Below are positions 26,624-35,820 of a stretch of DNA of 64,000 nucleotides, in pieces (position 1 is the first letter of the stretch; each line of letters starts with the position of its first letter). Made by a program: the position numbers and the translations under genes. The stretch comes from Terriglobia bacterium (GTDB lineage: Bacteria; Acidobacteriota; Terriglobia; Terriglobales; Acidobacteriaceae). The notes under the pieces are model-generated. The model was not told the origin of the DNA. It was given only the letters and a program-made list of their open reading frames with translations, and ran no database searches. The stretch spans positions 29,107-93,106 of the forward strand of contig JAIQFH010000027.1 of NCBI GenBank assembly GCA_020073385.1, read 5' to 3'.

Positions 26624-27478
26624 CTATGAGTCTGCGGACACCAGTTTCGGCGTCGTGATGCTTTCGACGGAGTTGGGTTCAGCAGGACGCACGGTCAGCC
26701 AATCGGTCCGCACGCGCTCCCATTCCTGGATCAGCATTCCGTTCGCTTCGAAGAAGCTGCGAATCCGGTACCGCTCCCATCCCGCAATTTCCTCGAGAAT
26801 CGGCGCCAGCACCGCCAGTGCGCTCGTGCTGAGCACGGTCCGTTTCGCAATCTGGGAAACATTGCGCGACTCGGAAACGGCGATAGTCAAACCATCGCGC
26901 GCGTTAATGTGCAGCATTACATGGATGTCGGAACTGCCATCACCCGTATAGATAACATGGTCCGGCCCCGCGACCTGCCGCAGCAGCAGATTGTCGAGCA
27001 CCGCCACTTTGCCGTAACCTGCTGTGGCGCGCACGATCGTATCGATCTCGCCCGAGGGTTTGTAGCAGAATTCCGTTCCGTAAATGTGATCGACCGGGAC
27101 AATATCTTCTAACGCCGACTGAACAATCTCGACCGGCGCGGCCGAGAGCACGTAAAAGTCAAACTGGTGCCCGTCAATGCCCGACGCAAGAAGCTCATAC
27201 AAAAGTTTGATGTCACTTTTCAGACGGATTCGCTTGCCCACCTCGCGCAAATGCTCCTTGCGCACTTTCGCCTTGAACTCCGGATCGTGCAGCAGCAGAT
27301 ATGCCAACTCCGCTCCTTGCTGCACCAGGTTGATCTTGGCCATGCCCTTGGACTTGCGCTCGAATTCCTCGGTCGGAATGCCGACCAACTCAGCGAGCAC
27401 ATACCCGGAGTCGTTAAAGGTGAGCGTCTGATCGAAATCGCTTGCGAAAATGTATCGTCTCAAAGCGGTGTCTGCCAT
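26624..27478 (-). CDS. HAD-superfamily phosphatase (phosphoserine phosphatase-like)
   Basis: About 284 residues. HAD motif I is DFDQTLTFND (nucleophile Asp14, acid Asp16), motif II lies in FYVLSAAP, the lysine is probably in YKPSGE, and motif IV is YTGDGSSDIHVM. It most resembles SerB/PSPase-like HAD phosphatases with a C1 cap, but the substrate is open. The ATG at 27478 is chosen; the frame stays open to 27661 but the added residues are antisense to the next gene. The gene is divergent to the NTPase at 27601, with about 120 bases between, which would hold both promoters. Hemerythrin follows directly. Confidence 0.78.
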   Translation of the reverse strand: MADTALRRYIFASDFDQTLTFNDSGYVLAELVGIPTEEFERKSKGMAKINLVQQGAELAYLLLHDPEFKAKVRKEHLREVGKRIRLKSDIKLLYELLASGIDGHQFDFYVLSAAPVEIVQSALEDIVPVDHIYGTEFCYKPSGEIDTIVRATAGYGKVAVLDNLLLRQVAGPDHVIYTGDGSSDIHVMLHINARDGLTIAVSESRNVSQIAKRTVLSTSALAVLAPILEEIAGWERYRIRSFFEANGMLIQEWERVRTDWLTVRPAEPNSVESITTPKLVSADS

Positions 27479-27600
27479 ATGCGTATTCGATTCGGCGCAC
27501 CCACGCATGCACCATAAAAAGAATTGATGACGATTATATGCCCGTTGTTTCATCAGTTTACGAGTGATTCTCGCGATCATCACGATGGAGGAAGTAACGA

Positions 27601-28161
27601 TTGAGTACCAACTCAGACCGTTTTTACGTCGTAACCGGCGGCCCCGGATCAGGAAAGACATCCCTCATCGCAGCTCTGCGCTCGCGCGGTTATAACTCTA
27701 CAGTCGAAGCCGGCCGGGCAATTATTCAGGACCAGGTGGCGATCGACGGCCGCGCTCTGCCTTGGCGCGATCCCCTCCACTTTGCCGAACTCATGCTCTC
27801 CATGGATATGCAGTCGTATCGCCTGGCCGAACAGAGTGTCGGACCAGTGTTCTTCGATCGAGGCATTCCCGACGTGTTGGGGTATCTACGCCTGATGCAT
27901 ATTCCTGTCCCCGAGCACATGCACAACGCCGCAAGGGCCTTTCCCTACAACCATGTCGTTTTCGCCGCCCCGCCTTGGCGTGAAATCTTTCAACAGGATC
28001 AGGAACGCAAACAGGATTTCGACGAGGCAATCCGCACCTACGATGCGTTGGTCGAAAGGTACAAGTCCCACAACTACGAACTCGTGGAAATTCCGCGTGC
28101 CTCCATCGAGGAGCGGGTTCGTTTCGTGCTCGGCAAAGTCGGCATCGATCCTGGCGTCTGA
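27601..28161 (+). CDS. P-loop NTPase (AAA_28-type kinase/ATPase)
   Basis: About 186 residues. Walker A is VVTGGPGSGKTSLIAAL near residue 10, a Walker B-like FFDRGIPDV lies near 82, and FAAPPWREIFQQDQERKQDF looks like a kinase lid region. The overall pattern is that of a small nucleoside/nucleotide-kinase-like ATPase of unknown substrate. The start is TTG at 27601; GGAGGAAG 7 bases upstream makes this a strong choice. It diverges from the HAD phosphatase gene, and a shared role in nucleotide or phosphate-ester turnover is possible but unproved. Confidence 0.78.
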   Translation: MSTNSDRFYVVTGGPGSGKTSLIAALRSRGYNSTVEAGRAIIQDQVAIDGRALPWRDPLHFAELMLSMDMQSYRLAEQSVGPVFFDRGIPDVLGYLRLMHIPVPEHMHNAARAFPYNHVVFAAPPWREIFQQDQERKQDFDEAIRTYDALVERYKSHNYELVEIPRASIEERVRFVLGKVGIDPGV

Positions 28162-28221
28162 GCGCAGAGGAAATCTCTGCTAGGCTAGTCGGGAAACAGC
28201 TGAAGAAATAGAAGGTGCTCG

Positions 28222-28551
28222 ATGAAAATAGCGCGCGTGATCCTTTTTACTGCCCAGCTTGATGCTATGAGCGAATTTTACGGAAGAGTGCTCGGTCTCA
28301 AGCAAGTCACAAACGAAAAGGGATGGCGGGAGTTTGCTGCCGGAGGAGCGAGAATCGCGCTTCACTCCGGCCCGTCCTCACCAGGCCGCAAGGGTCCAAA
28401 GCTCGCATTCTATGCCAAGGACGTTGCAGCTCTCCGCGAAACGCTGGTGGCGCGCGGAGCCAATCTCGGCAAGGTCCGGCAAGGGAAGATGTTTTGCCTC
28501 TGTGACGGTAAAGACCCCGACGGTAATCCTATTCAACTGTCCAACCGGTAA
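28222..28551 (+). CDS. VOC (glyoxalase/bleomycin-resistance-like) protein
   Basis: About 109 residues. It has the beta-alpha-beta-beta-beta fold signature of the VOC superfamily: ILFTAQLDAMSEFYGRVLGL at the start and CDGKDPDGNPIQLSNR at the end, where the metal-ligand glutamate of many members is replaced (IQL). A single VOC module must dimerise to form a site. Function is open; members isomerise, cleave or just bind small molecules. AAGGTG lies 6 bases before the ATG. The gene is followed by the dispersed repeat at 28574. Confidence 0.75.
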   Translation: MKIARVILFTAQLDAMSEFYGRVLGLKQVTNEKGWREFAAGGARIALHSGPSSPGRKGPKLAFYAKDVAALRETLVARGANLGKVRQGKMFCLCDGKDPDGNPIQLSNR

Positions 28552-28573
28552 ATTTAACCAGCACCCACTCCCG

Positions 28574-28611
28574 AATCCTTCGTGCCCCTTAGTGTCCTTC
28601 GTGGTAAAAGG
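28574..28611. repeat. Dispersed repeat, CCTTCGTGGTAAA family
   Basis: AATCCTTCGTGCCCCTTAGTGTCCTTCGTGGTAAA is another copy of the family at 6793, 8637 and 24004. It lies in the spacer between the VOC gene and the small gene at 28723. Confidence 0.6.
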
Positions 28612-28722
28612 TTTTCTTCCAGTGCCAAAACTGAACACTCCGGCGGCCCGCTTTACTAAACTCACCAGCGCGTCCAAAATAGAAGGTTCGACTGCAAACT
28701 CGATTTACTAAAGAGGAGCCTC

Positions 28723-28914
28723 ATGGTCGTAGCAACGGGTGAACTGATTCGCGCAATGAACTACGTGGAAGACATCACGGCGACTCTTCGCCGCATCTGC
28801 ATTTATATCCCCGCCATGAGCCCCGACGAGCGCAAGCGCCTCGCCGAAGCCATGCGCGGAGCGGCCGCTTCCGTCAACGCTGCCATCGCCGACCTCGAAA
28901 AAGTGGAGAAGTAG
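28723..28914 (+). CDS. Small helical protein, unknown function
   Basis: 63 residues, predicted mostly alpha-helical (ERKRLAEAMRGAAASVNAAI), with no signal peptide. GAGGAG lies 5 bases before the ATG. Its TAG stop is directly followed by the GTG of the acyl-CoA dehydrogenase-type gene, so the two are co-translated. The tight coupling suggests a role related to 3-hydroxyacyl-CoA metabolism, but nothing in the sequence shows what it does. Confidence 0.65.
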   Translation: MVVATGELIRAMNYVEDITATLRRICIYIPAMSPDERKRLAEAMRGAAASVNAAIADLEKVEK

Positions 28915-29790
28915 GTGCCTGGGGTCCAGACGATTGCTGTCATCGGCGCCGGCACTATGGGGCGTGGGATCGCCCACGCCGCCGCTCTCGGCGGATACCG
29001 CACCATTCTCGAAGACCTGCTTCCGAATGCGTTACGGAGGGCACAGACCGAAATCCGCGCCAATCTCGACCAAGCCGTGGAACTGAACAAGGTCACCGCC
29101 GCCGATGCCGACGCCGCCTTCCAGCGCCTTGAATATGCGGGATCCGTCGAAGAAGCCGCCCGTCAAGCCGATCTAGTCATTGAAGCCGTTCCCGAGGAGA
29201 TGGAGTCGAAGATCGAAATCTTCACCCTGCTCGACAAGATTTGTCGCCCCACGACGATCCTCGCTTCGAATACGTCTTCGCTCAGCGTGACTGAAATCGC
29301 CAGCGTCACCTACCGCGCGAAAAAGTGTCTCGGCATGCACTTTTTCAATCCTGTGCACAAGATGAAGCTGCTCGAAGTTGTACGCGCGCTGGAGACCGAC
29401 GAAGAAACGCTCGCCACCACCGTTGAAGTCGGCAGGCGCATGGGCAAAGAAGTCGTCGTGATTAAAGAAAGCCCCGGCTTCATCACCAGTCGCATCAACG
29501 CCATGATTGGTAACGAAGCCTTCCACTTGCTGCAGGAAGGAATCGCCTCCGCCGCCGACATCGACAAAGCCCTGAAGCTTGGCCTCAATCACCCCATGGG
29601 CCCATTTGAACTGGTCGATCTTGTAGGTCTCGACACCCGCCTCAGCATCCTCGAATACCTGCAGAAATCTCTCGGGGAAAAATACCGCCCTGCGCCACTG
29701 CTGGTTCAGTATGTGAAAGCAGGCAGACTAGGCCGCAAATCCGGCCGCGGCGTCTTCGAGTATCCCGACGCCAAAGAATCGAAGTTATAG
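28915..29790 (+). CDS. hbd: 3-hydroxybutyryl-CoA dehydrogenase
   Basis: About 291 residues, the usual length for the short 3-hydroxyacyl-CoA dehydrogenases (Hbd/PaaH/FadB2). The NAD-binding Rossmann motif is VIGAGTMGRGIAHAAALGGY. Catalytic features are SNTSSLSVTEIA, His142 in GMHFFNPVHKMKLLEVV, and SPGFITSRINAMIGNEA. It interconverts acetoacetyl-CoA and 3-hydroxybutyryl-CoA in the cytoplasm. The GTG start is chosen because GGAG stands 8 bases upstream and the preceding small gene ends just before it. The exact chain-length preference is not predictable. Confidence 0.9.
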   Translation: MPGVQTIAVIGAGTMGRGIAHAAALGGYRTILEDLLPNALRRAQTEIRANLDQAVELNKVTAADADAAFQRLEYAGSVEEAARQADLVIEAVPEEMESKIEIFTLLDKICRPTTILASNTSSLSVTEIASVTYRAKKCLGMHFFNPVHKMKLLEVVRALETDEETLATTVEVGRRMGKEVVVIKESPGFITSRINAMIGNEAFHLLQEGIASAADIDKALKLGLNHPMGPFELVDLVGLDTRLSILEYLQKSLGEKYRPAPLLVQYVKAGRLGRKSGRGVFEYPDAKESKL

Positions 29791-29851
29791 CGCCAAAAGC
29801 GGGCTCCTCGAGCGACAAGAGGTTCTCCAAACCCGGCAGTACCGTCGAAGA

Positions 29852-29870
29852 GCGGCCCTTCAAGGGCCGC
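29852..29870. terminator. Palindrome GCGGCCCTTCAAGGGCCGC between convergent genes
   Basis: A perfect 19-base palindrome in the spacer between hbd (+) and the cellulase-like gene (-). It lacks a T-tract, so it could be a terminator stem for both genes or a REP-like repeat. Confidence 0.4.
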
Positions 29871-29955
29871 GTTGGTGCACCCCGAAGCGATCGGGCTTTA
29901 GCCCCAGAGAAAACCGGGCGGCGAGGCTCGCCAGACTGGTCTCATCCGCAAAGGC

Positions 29956-31203
29956 TCACAACCTCTCGTACAGCCTCCCCTGCCGCATCTGCCTCGCGAT
30001 CTCAGCCGTCTTGATCGTATGCGTCAACTGCTGATGCCACGCCTTGTCGCGCCACATTCCCACAAACTGCGGACCGCAGAAATTGCTGGTAGCGATTGCC
30101 AGCCATTGCCCGGTCCAAGCGGCGCGCTGCGCTCCCAGCACACACAGATCCTTTACCCAATCCCACTTCAGCAGCGGCCAGTCTTTGTAATCGACGATCC
30201 CCCAGCACTCGGTCGTGATCAGCGGCATCTTCATCGTATGTGAAACCGCGGCGTGACGGTCGATCGACTGCACGAGCGCGTTCCGCCAGTAGTCCGGCCG
30301 CGCGCCGTAGACATCCTCAGCCTTCAGGCTCAGGTTGGTATATCCCTTGGCATCGAAGCGTTCGTAGCCATATTCCGCGAGCTTGTAGAACTCGCCACCA
30401 TTTTGTTGCACCATCCATATGTGCGGATCGAGCAGGTCGAAGTCGTTCAAATCCTGCTCGAGGTAGTTCTCCGGCCGGTCCTCCGCGCAAGAAAACAGCA
30501 GCGGCATCTTCGGATATTTCGCGCGCACCAGCGCAATCGCCTTGTGCATGTACTCAAGCGACGCGGGCTTAGCCCAGTCTCCATACGTCATATGCGGTTT
30601 GACGAACGGAGCCCAATCGTCCCCGGGCCACTCATTGCACAGATCGGTATAGAGGATGGAATCGATGTATCCGGCTTCCGCGATCAGGTCGAGCGTCTTG
30701 ATCCAGTTCGCCGCCATCACCTCGGGCCCCGTGATGGTCATCCGCGTGTCTGCATCATCCTTCCTGTACCAGGTCGAGAGCCCAATCATGATCCCGCGTT
30801 CACGGCACTTGCCGAGAAAATCAAACAGCGCCGGCAGCAACACAATGCGGTTCACATCGGGCGATCCCCACATCTGCGTATTCCACTCCGGCCAGAGAGT
30901 CCAGGTCTTGTGCGGATCGGCGGCAAGCAAATGGGGAAACGGGTCAATCCGCACCGCGTTGTACCCGCGCATCACCAACTCATCGAGCGCCTGATCCCAG
31001 TCCTCGTAGCCTGCTCCAGGCCATCGCCGCTCAATCCACGAAAACTCCCACATCGTGATCGCCCGCGGATGCTTGCCAGTCGAGGCCGCCTCCGCAACGC
31101 TCGATTGCACCCGAGGCGCCATCGCCGCGAAGAGCGGTTCAGACAATAGATTGGAACCCGCGACCACAGAAACCGCGCCACTGAGGAACTTCCTGCGATC
31201 CAT
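29956..31203 (-). CDS. Tat-exported cellulase-like glycoside hydrolase (clan GH-A fold)
   Basis: About 415 residues. The N-terminus MDRRKFLSGAVSVVAGSNLL is a twin-arginine signal. The rest looks like a (beta/alpha)8 clan GH-A glycosidase: acid/base Glu191 in LYTDLCNEWPGDD at the end of strand 4 and a likely nucleophile Glu332 in LITTECWGIVD at strand 7. It resembles the sugar-binding cellulase-like family. Substrate unknown; a plant or microbial polysaccharide fragment is likely. AAGGAG lies 6 bases before the ATG. Tat export suggests that it folds, perhaps with a metal, before crossing the membrane. Confidence 0.75.
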   Translation of the reverse strand: MDRRKFLSGAVSVVAGSNLLSEPLFAAMAPRVQSSVAEAASTGKHPRAITMWEFSWIERRWPGAGYEDWDQALDELVMRGYNAVRIDPFPHLLAADPHKTWTLWPEWNTQMWGSPDVNRIVLLPALFDFLGKCRERGIMIGLSTWYRKDDADTRMTITGPEVMAANWIKTLDLIAEAGYIDSILYTDLCNEWPGDDWAPFVKPHMTYGDWAKPASLEYMHKAIALVRAKYPKMPLLFSCAEDRPENYLEQDLNDFDLLDPHIWMVQQNGGEFYKLAEYGYERFDAKGYTNLSLKAEDVYGARPDYWRNALVQSIDRHAAVSHTMKMPLITTECWGIVDYKDWPLLKWDWVKDLCVLGAQRAAWTGQWLAIATSNFCGPQFVGMWRDKAWHQQLTHTIKTAEIARQMRQGRLYERL

Positions 31204-31437
31204 CGCGATCTCCTTCCCGTGCGTCCACCCGCTTGATTTCGTCGAAGCCCATCCCTGCAGGCATTAGAGTCATAACCACTTTCCGTGACTGCGAAGTGTA
31301 ATGGCAGCCTTCGCACAGGTGAGCGCGAGGAAATCCATTCTAGCCTGCCGTTGATGAGTGATATGGAGATTCTCTAACAGTTACCCAATCGCGGAAGGTT
31401 GGGGGGAAAGGTTCGAGATTTTCGCAGCCTTGCCAGC

Positions 31438-31737
31438 TCAATCCATGTCTCGCACATTGATATACGAGATCAGAGCGCGAAGGTAAACCCGAGCCGCGCG
31501 GACGGCTCTGGTGTCCTCTGTGTCACCATTCGAGCGTTTCTGAAGCTGGGCCGCAGCGTAGACCACACGGGGCAGTTCGGCCGCTAACTCGTGCCTTAAA
31601 TCGTATCCATCGCCATTATCGTGCTGCCGCTGGTAGAGTTCGTAAGCGCGCAGCTTGATTTCATGGTGGAATGCAAGATCAATGATGTCATCTGCGTCGA
31701 TTGAGGAATGGTTTTCGCGAGAGCTTTCGGGAATCAT
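31438..31737 (-). CDS. Small DUF2934-like protein
   Basis: 99 residues. The segment IKLRAYELYQRQHDNGDGYDLRHELAAEL resembles the DUF2934 motif (I..RAYELWE..G...D...AE.E) common in soil bacteria, here with an inserted loop. The function of DUF2934 proteins is unknown. GGAGG lies 10 bases before the ATG at 31737. No partner gene is adjacent. The spacer towards 31204 (234 bases) shows nothing notable. Confidence 0.5.
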   Translation of the reverse strand: MIPESSRENHSSIDADDIIDLAFHHEIKLRAYELYQRQHDNGDGYDLRHELAAELPRVVYAAAQLQKRSNGDTEDTRAVRAARVYLRALISYINVRDMD

Positions 31738-31990
31738 GGGGAAGGCACCTCCTATCGAGGTGGGTGATGAAATTCAATTCCAGCTCGGCTATTGTCCTAG
31801 TTCAACAGGACGCAGATTTCAGTGATCCGGCGCACTAGTAGAGGTGACGGGAGGATGGGGTCGTGAAGCCCCCTCTCGCAGATCGGTTTGATGAGCGTAA
31901 CCGGGCTGATGAGTCTAATAGAGATTTTTCAGCAGCTACCGTACTTTGAGGTTGGACAGAGGCTGTCTGTGACGCTCCCTTGCTGCCGAA

Positions 31991-32998
31991 TCAGCAATTG
32001 CCCTTGTATTTCGGCTCTGCGAACTCAAGCAGCAGACGAGCCGCATCAGCAAACGCTAATGACTGTGGTGAATCAGACTCGGTGGCTGGACACCATCGCA
32101 CAACGATGTGATATCCGCCGTTTTGCACACCCTCAAGTATCCATTCAGCGCCATCTAATCCCCGGCTTGCCACATCCGGCTGCATGTTCCAGAAATCGGC
32201 TTTCGCCAGCGCGGTAGAGAATTTTGTGACTCTCTCGGGAGTGACTGGCACCATATTGTCGGTTTCGAGTGCGTCATGCGACACGTTCATCGCTTTGATC
32301 CTGGCGCTTGCCTTGGCATCTGGCAAAACCGTTAGGGTGACGACCTTCGGCCCCGTGAAGGCTCCTAGAAGAGTAAGGAGAAATGTTGTTTGAAGGGACG
32401 ATGAGGGCGGCCACAGTGGCTTCTCCCCCATTGAATAGAGGTCCCTTGAATACCAAAATATCTGGAACTTGGCGGCTCTACTTGTGAATGTCTGTGGCGG
32501 GAAGTAGTTCAAGAACAATGATGCATTGTTCGTTTCTAAGCTCTTCAAGCACACCTGTGCTACATGTGAGGTAGACGACGACTCTGGTATTCCTGTCAAC
32601 AATGCTCTGACGGCCTCGAATCGCGCCTTTTCAAGCGGTCCAAAATGTCCTCCCGCGATTCCGTCCGCGGCCTCTTTTTGCTCCTTCTCCGGCAGTCCTT
32701 CGACCGCTGCGAGGAAACCTTCTGGGTCTGACAGCAGAGCTTCGTCATAGAAATCAGTCAGGTACGTGAAATGCAACAAGGTAGGCAGCACGGATTTGTC
32801 TCCGTCCCTGTACACGTCAACGAGAATCTGAATATTCTCATTCAGTTTCTTGCACTGGCGACTGGAGGCTTTACTCCCGGGGAGGCAGGCTTGTGCCTTC
32901 CTGAGAGCCTCATCTCGTCGTGTTGTTGCCGACGATTCGGCGTGTGACAAGATTGACGTTGCAAACGCAAAGACGAGTAAGATCGCACGGCTTCCCAT
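31991..32998 (-). CDS. Exported protein of unknown function
   Basis: About 335 residues with a signal peptide (MGSRAILLVFAFATSILSHAES, cleavage likely after AES or nearby). The mature part is helical in the first half (CLPGSKASSRQCKKLNENI ... EALLSDPEGFLAAVEGLPEKEQKEAADG) and mixed alpha/beta in the second. I recognise no family. It stands between the DUF2934-like gene and the cupin gene, with no obvious operon partner, in a region of less GC-rich, accessory-looking DNA. Confidence 0.6.
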   Translation of the reverse strand: MGSRAILLVFAFATSILSHAESSATTRRDEALRKAQACLPGSKASSRQCKKLNENIQILVDVYRDGDKSVLPTLLHFTYLTDFYDEALLSDPEGFLAAVEGLPEKEQKEAADGIAGGHFGPLEKARFEAVRALLTGIPESSSTSHVAQVCLKSLETNNASLFLNYFPPQTFTSRAAKFQIFWYSRDLYSMGEKPLWPPSSSLQTTFLLTLLGAFTGPKVVTLTVLPDAKASARIKAMNVSHDALETDNMVPVTPERVTKFSTALAKADFWNMQPDVASRGLDGAEWILEGVQNGGYHIVVRWCPATESDSPQSLAFADAARLLLEFAEPKYKGNC

Positions 32999-33159
32999 AG
33001 GTGTGACCGTTCGGGTTTAGCATATGCCGATTCTCTACTGTTGTTAACAGCCCATTTCGCTCATTGAGAGGTTTTGAGGGCAATGATGGGGATTTATCAT
33101 TCGTTATCGGGCCTTACGTAGGCAATGAGCAGCGCCCGATCACTCACGCTTAGCACTCC

Positions 33160-33603
33160 CTATTTCTCAACATAGTCCGTGTGAAATTTGCCATTGCCGT
33201 TGAGTTGAACGATCACGGTACCATCCTTCGCCGCCACAAAATGAGGTACGCCGGCCGGGATGACGATGAAACTTCCCGCGGGGTACCCTTTCAGATTTGA
33301 GAGGTTGAATTTCGTTCCCTCGCCCAGATACCAAGTACCTTCGATGACGGTGACCAGTTCGTCCTGCGGGTGCGTATGGGCGAGGACTCGTTTGCCGGCG
33401 GGCATCTTGACACGATCAACCCAGGCACCGCCCTGACTTGAGTCCCCGAGCAACTGCGCTCGCTGGCGGCCGTCGGTGTAGTACGACGGGGTGAACCATC
33501 GCACTTGTAGGGGCGTGAACGCGACTATCTCTTTGTTGTTCGTGGCGGCTAACATCAACGTGATTGCCGCAAAGACGAATACTGCGAACATTAGCCTTTT
33601 CAT
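33160..33603 (-). CDS. Exported cupin-domain protein
   Basis: About 147 residues. A signal peptide (LMFAVFVFAAITLMLAA) is followed by one cupin barrel. The first cupin motif is seen as KRVLAHTHPQDELVTVIEG, which contains the two histidines and the glutamate metal ligands, and PAGVPHFV carries the third histidine of motif 2. It probably binds a metal in the periplasm; enzymatic or binding function is open. The ATG at 33603 is preferred to one five codons upstream, since AGGAG stands 6 bases before it. Confidence 0.75.
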   Translation of the reverse strand: MKRLMFAVFVFAAITLMLAATNNKEIVAFTPLQVRWFTPSYYTDGRQRAQLLGDSSQGGAWVDRVKMPAGKRVLAHTHPQDELVTVIEGTWYLGEGTKFNLSNLKGYPAGSFIVIPAGVPHFVAAKDGTVIVQLNGNGKFHTDYVEK

Positions 33604-33869
33604 CAGCTCTCCTCTCACCGAGCATTATCGCAAGTAGCAACGACGGCGGCTTTCGAAAAGGATCTTGATCCTGACTGGCAGCGGGATCATTGATGTCCCT
33701 CAACGTATGTATGCGGTTTTTTATTTGCCGCTAATTAACTCAACTGGCGAAAACAGACCTTAGTGCTCAAATTTCGACTTCTTTCGATTCAGTTCACATC
33801 TGAAGCTTTTGAAGCTGGTCTGAAGATGAGCGAGTTGGGGATTTTGCACCAATCGAGAATCACGGTTGC

Positions 33870-34297
33870 TCACCGTAACTGACGCAGAGCTTCATACACG
33901 CGTGCAAACAGTTCTGGATTTGCGGTCACGAAAATCAAATAATCATTCTCGGCCAAGTACGATTCGGCCTTCATCCAGCGAAGCTGCTGCCAAAACATGC
34001 GAGCAAGGTCGGCGTATTCGGGGTCATGAAAGCCGAAATCGAAGTTGACGAAAGCATGCACTTGCCCCTGTTTCATCTCAGACTCAAAGATGTTCTTCTG
34101 GGGGTCTGCGAGTACGCCCAAGTCTGTCGGAGTGCCGAAAACATATAGCTCCGAAAAATAAGCTTGCGGCACCATGTTGGCGTCGTGGATTTGGGGGCTG
34201 TATGCAATTTCCTCTTGCGAAACCCAACCGGCCGATCTTTGCGCCTCCGTCAGCCCTGGCGGCCCACTGTCGAAGGACGTAATTGCAACGTACTTCC
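33870..34297 (-). pseudogene. 5'-truncated gene of unknown function cut by the IS element
   Basis: The last 142 or so codons of a minus-strand gene run from the left edge of the IS element to a stop at 33870. The readable part includes GKYVAITSFDSGPPGLTEAQ, YFSELYVFGTPTDLG and FVNFDFGFHDPEYADLARMF. An open frame continues to 34439, but those codons are antisense to the transposase. I do not recognise the family. The missing 5' part is not found on the other side of the IS (that side holds a kdpD fragment), so the IS was involved in a deletion or rearrangement rather than a simple insertion. Confidence 0.6.
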
Positions 34298-35820
34298 CTA
34301 GCAGCCCGTGGTGCAAGTCTGGATACCTGAAACAAACAAAAGATGGCGTGATCCACAGGAAGAGTTCGTAGAATGCGCGGATGGCGATGAGCAAGCGGAG
34401 TGGCGGGGAGAAGCAAGAGGACATATGGATTGCGCACACGGAGTTGGCGGTGGCGCCGGGCCATCCTTTCTATAAGCGGTTGAACGAGTTACTGGAGGGT
34501 GCCAGGTTCGACGAGTTTGTGGAGGGATTATGTGCGCGCTTCTATCATGCGCGACTGGGACGACCGTCGCTGCGGCCTGGGATTTACTTTCGGGCGCTGC
34601 TGGTGGGGTATTTCGAAGGCATCGATAGTGAGCGTGGGATTGCATGGCGAGTGGCGGATTCGCTGGCGCTACGACGATTTCTGCTGATTGGACTGGACGA
34701 GCCAACCCCGGACCACTCGACGATCTCGCGGACTCGGCGCTTGATCAACATCGACACGCATCGCGAGGTGTTCGCGTGGGTACTGGCACTGTTGGCAGAA
34801 CGGGGATTGCTGAAGGGACAACGGATGGGCATCGACGCGACGACGTTGGAAGCGAATGCGGCGATGCGGTCGATCGTGCGCCGGGACACCGGGGAAACGT
34901 ATGAAGAGTTCTTGCGGGGATTAGCCAAGGCGTCTGGGATCGAGACACCGACCCGCGAGGATCTGGCGCGACTGGACCGGAAGCGCAAGAAGCGGACATC
35001 GAACCAAGAGTGGAAGAGTCCGGCAGACGAGGACGCACGGGTGGCGAAGATGAAAGACGGGCGGACGCACTTGGCGCACAAGGCCGAACACGCGGTGGAT
35101 CTGGACACCGGTGCCATCGTGGCGGTGACGCTGCAAGGCGCCGACCAGGGAGATACGAGCACGCTGGATGAAACGTTGTGCGAGGCGGGTGAGCAGGTGG
35201 CAGAACAGATCCGACGGGAGGCCGAGTTACGGCCCCAGGACAAACCGAAGGTTCACCTGCAAGGGATCGAAGAACTGGTGACGGACAAGGGCTACCACAG
35301 TGGCGCGGTGGTCCAGCGGGTGAAGAGTTATGAGGTACGCACCTACATACCCGAGAAGAAGCAGAAAGGACGTCGCGACTGGCAAGGCAAAAGCGCCGAG
35401 CAGCAGGCGGTGTACCAAAACCGGCGACGGGTGCGGAGCGAGTACGGCAAGAGCTTGCTCCGGCGGCGCGGGGAGTTGATCGAACGCAGCTTCGCGCACT
35501 GCTACGAGACGGGCGGTATGCGACGCTGCCATCTGCGGGGACGGCAAAACATTCTGAAACGGCAGTTGATCCATGTGGGAGCATTCAATCTGAGTCTGAT
35601 TCTGCGCAAATTGCTGGGAGCGGGAACGCCGCGGGAACTGAGAAATCGTGCGGGACAGGCAGTTTCGCGACTCTTGCGCTTTGTGATGTGCCTGATGACC
35701 GCAATTTCACTGGCCCGACGATTTACTGCCCCTGTTAGTCAGCGCCTCGGATCATCTTCGCGTTGCCGCAGGCTTTGTCACAGGTCACGAAACATAAGCA
35801 GTTCCGCCACGGGCTGCTAG
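34298..35820 (+). mobile_element. Complete IS1182-type insertion sequence with CTAG target
   Basis: The ends are perfect 14-base inverted repeats: CTAGCAGCCCGTGG at 34298-34311 and its reverse complement at 35807-35820. The outer CTAG is itself palindromic and may be a 4-base duplicated target, in which case the element proper spans 34302-35816. One transposase gene fills it. Both flanking genes are cut right at the element. A second related element starts at 63779 with CTAGCAGTCCGTGG. Confidence 0.88.
34381..35820 (+). CDS. IS1182 family transposase (DDE)
   Basis: About 479 residues. The N-terminal part HPFYKRLNELLEGARFDEF and LRPGIYFRALLVGYFEGI is typical of IS1182/IS5-like transposases. 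The DDE triad is likely Asp in GIDATTLEANAAMR, Asp in VTDKGYHSGAVV and Glu in LIERSFAHCYETGGMRR. The frame is intact, so the element may be active. The stop codon TAG is part of the terminal CTAG, so the transposase stop depends on the target site. The last 50 or so residues are basic and low in family character. Confidence 0.9.
   Translation: MAMSKRSGGEKQEDIWIAHTELAVAPGHPFYKRLNELLEGARFDEFVEGLCARFYHARLGRPSLRPGIYFRALLVGYFEGIDSERGIAWRVADSLALRRFLLIGLDEPTPDHSTISRTRRLINIDTHREVFAWVLALLAERGLLKGQRMGIDATTLEANAAMRSIVRRDTGETYEEFLRGLAKASGIETPTREDLARLDRKRKKRTSNQEWKSPADEDARVAKMKDGRTHLAHKAEHAVDLDTGAIVAVTLQGADQGDTSTLDETLCEAGEQVAEQIRREAELRPQDKPKVHLQGIEELVTDKGYHSGAVVQRVKSYEVRTYIPEKKQKGRRDWQGKSAEQQAVYQNRRRVRSEYGKSLLRRRGELIERSFAHCYETGGMRRCHLRGRQNILKRQLIHVGAFNLSLILRKLLGAGTPRELRNRAGQAVSRLLRFVMCLMTAISLARRFTAPVSQRLGSSSRCRRLCHRSRNISSSATGC

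Noticed and set aside
34745..35584. 279-codon minus-strand open frame in the IS element
   Set aside because: Antisense to an intact IS1182 transposase; the product is Pro/Arg/Ser-rich low-complexity sequence.
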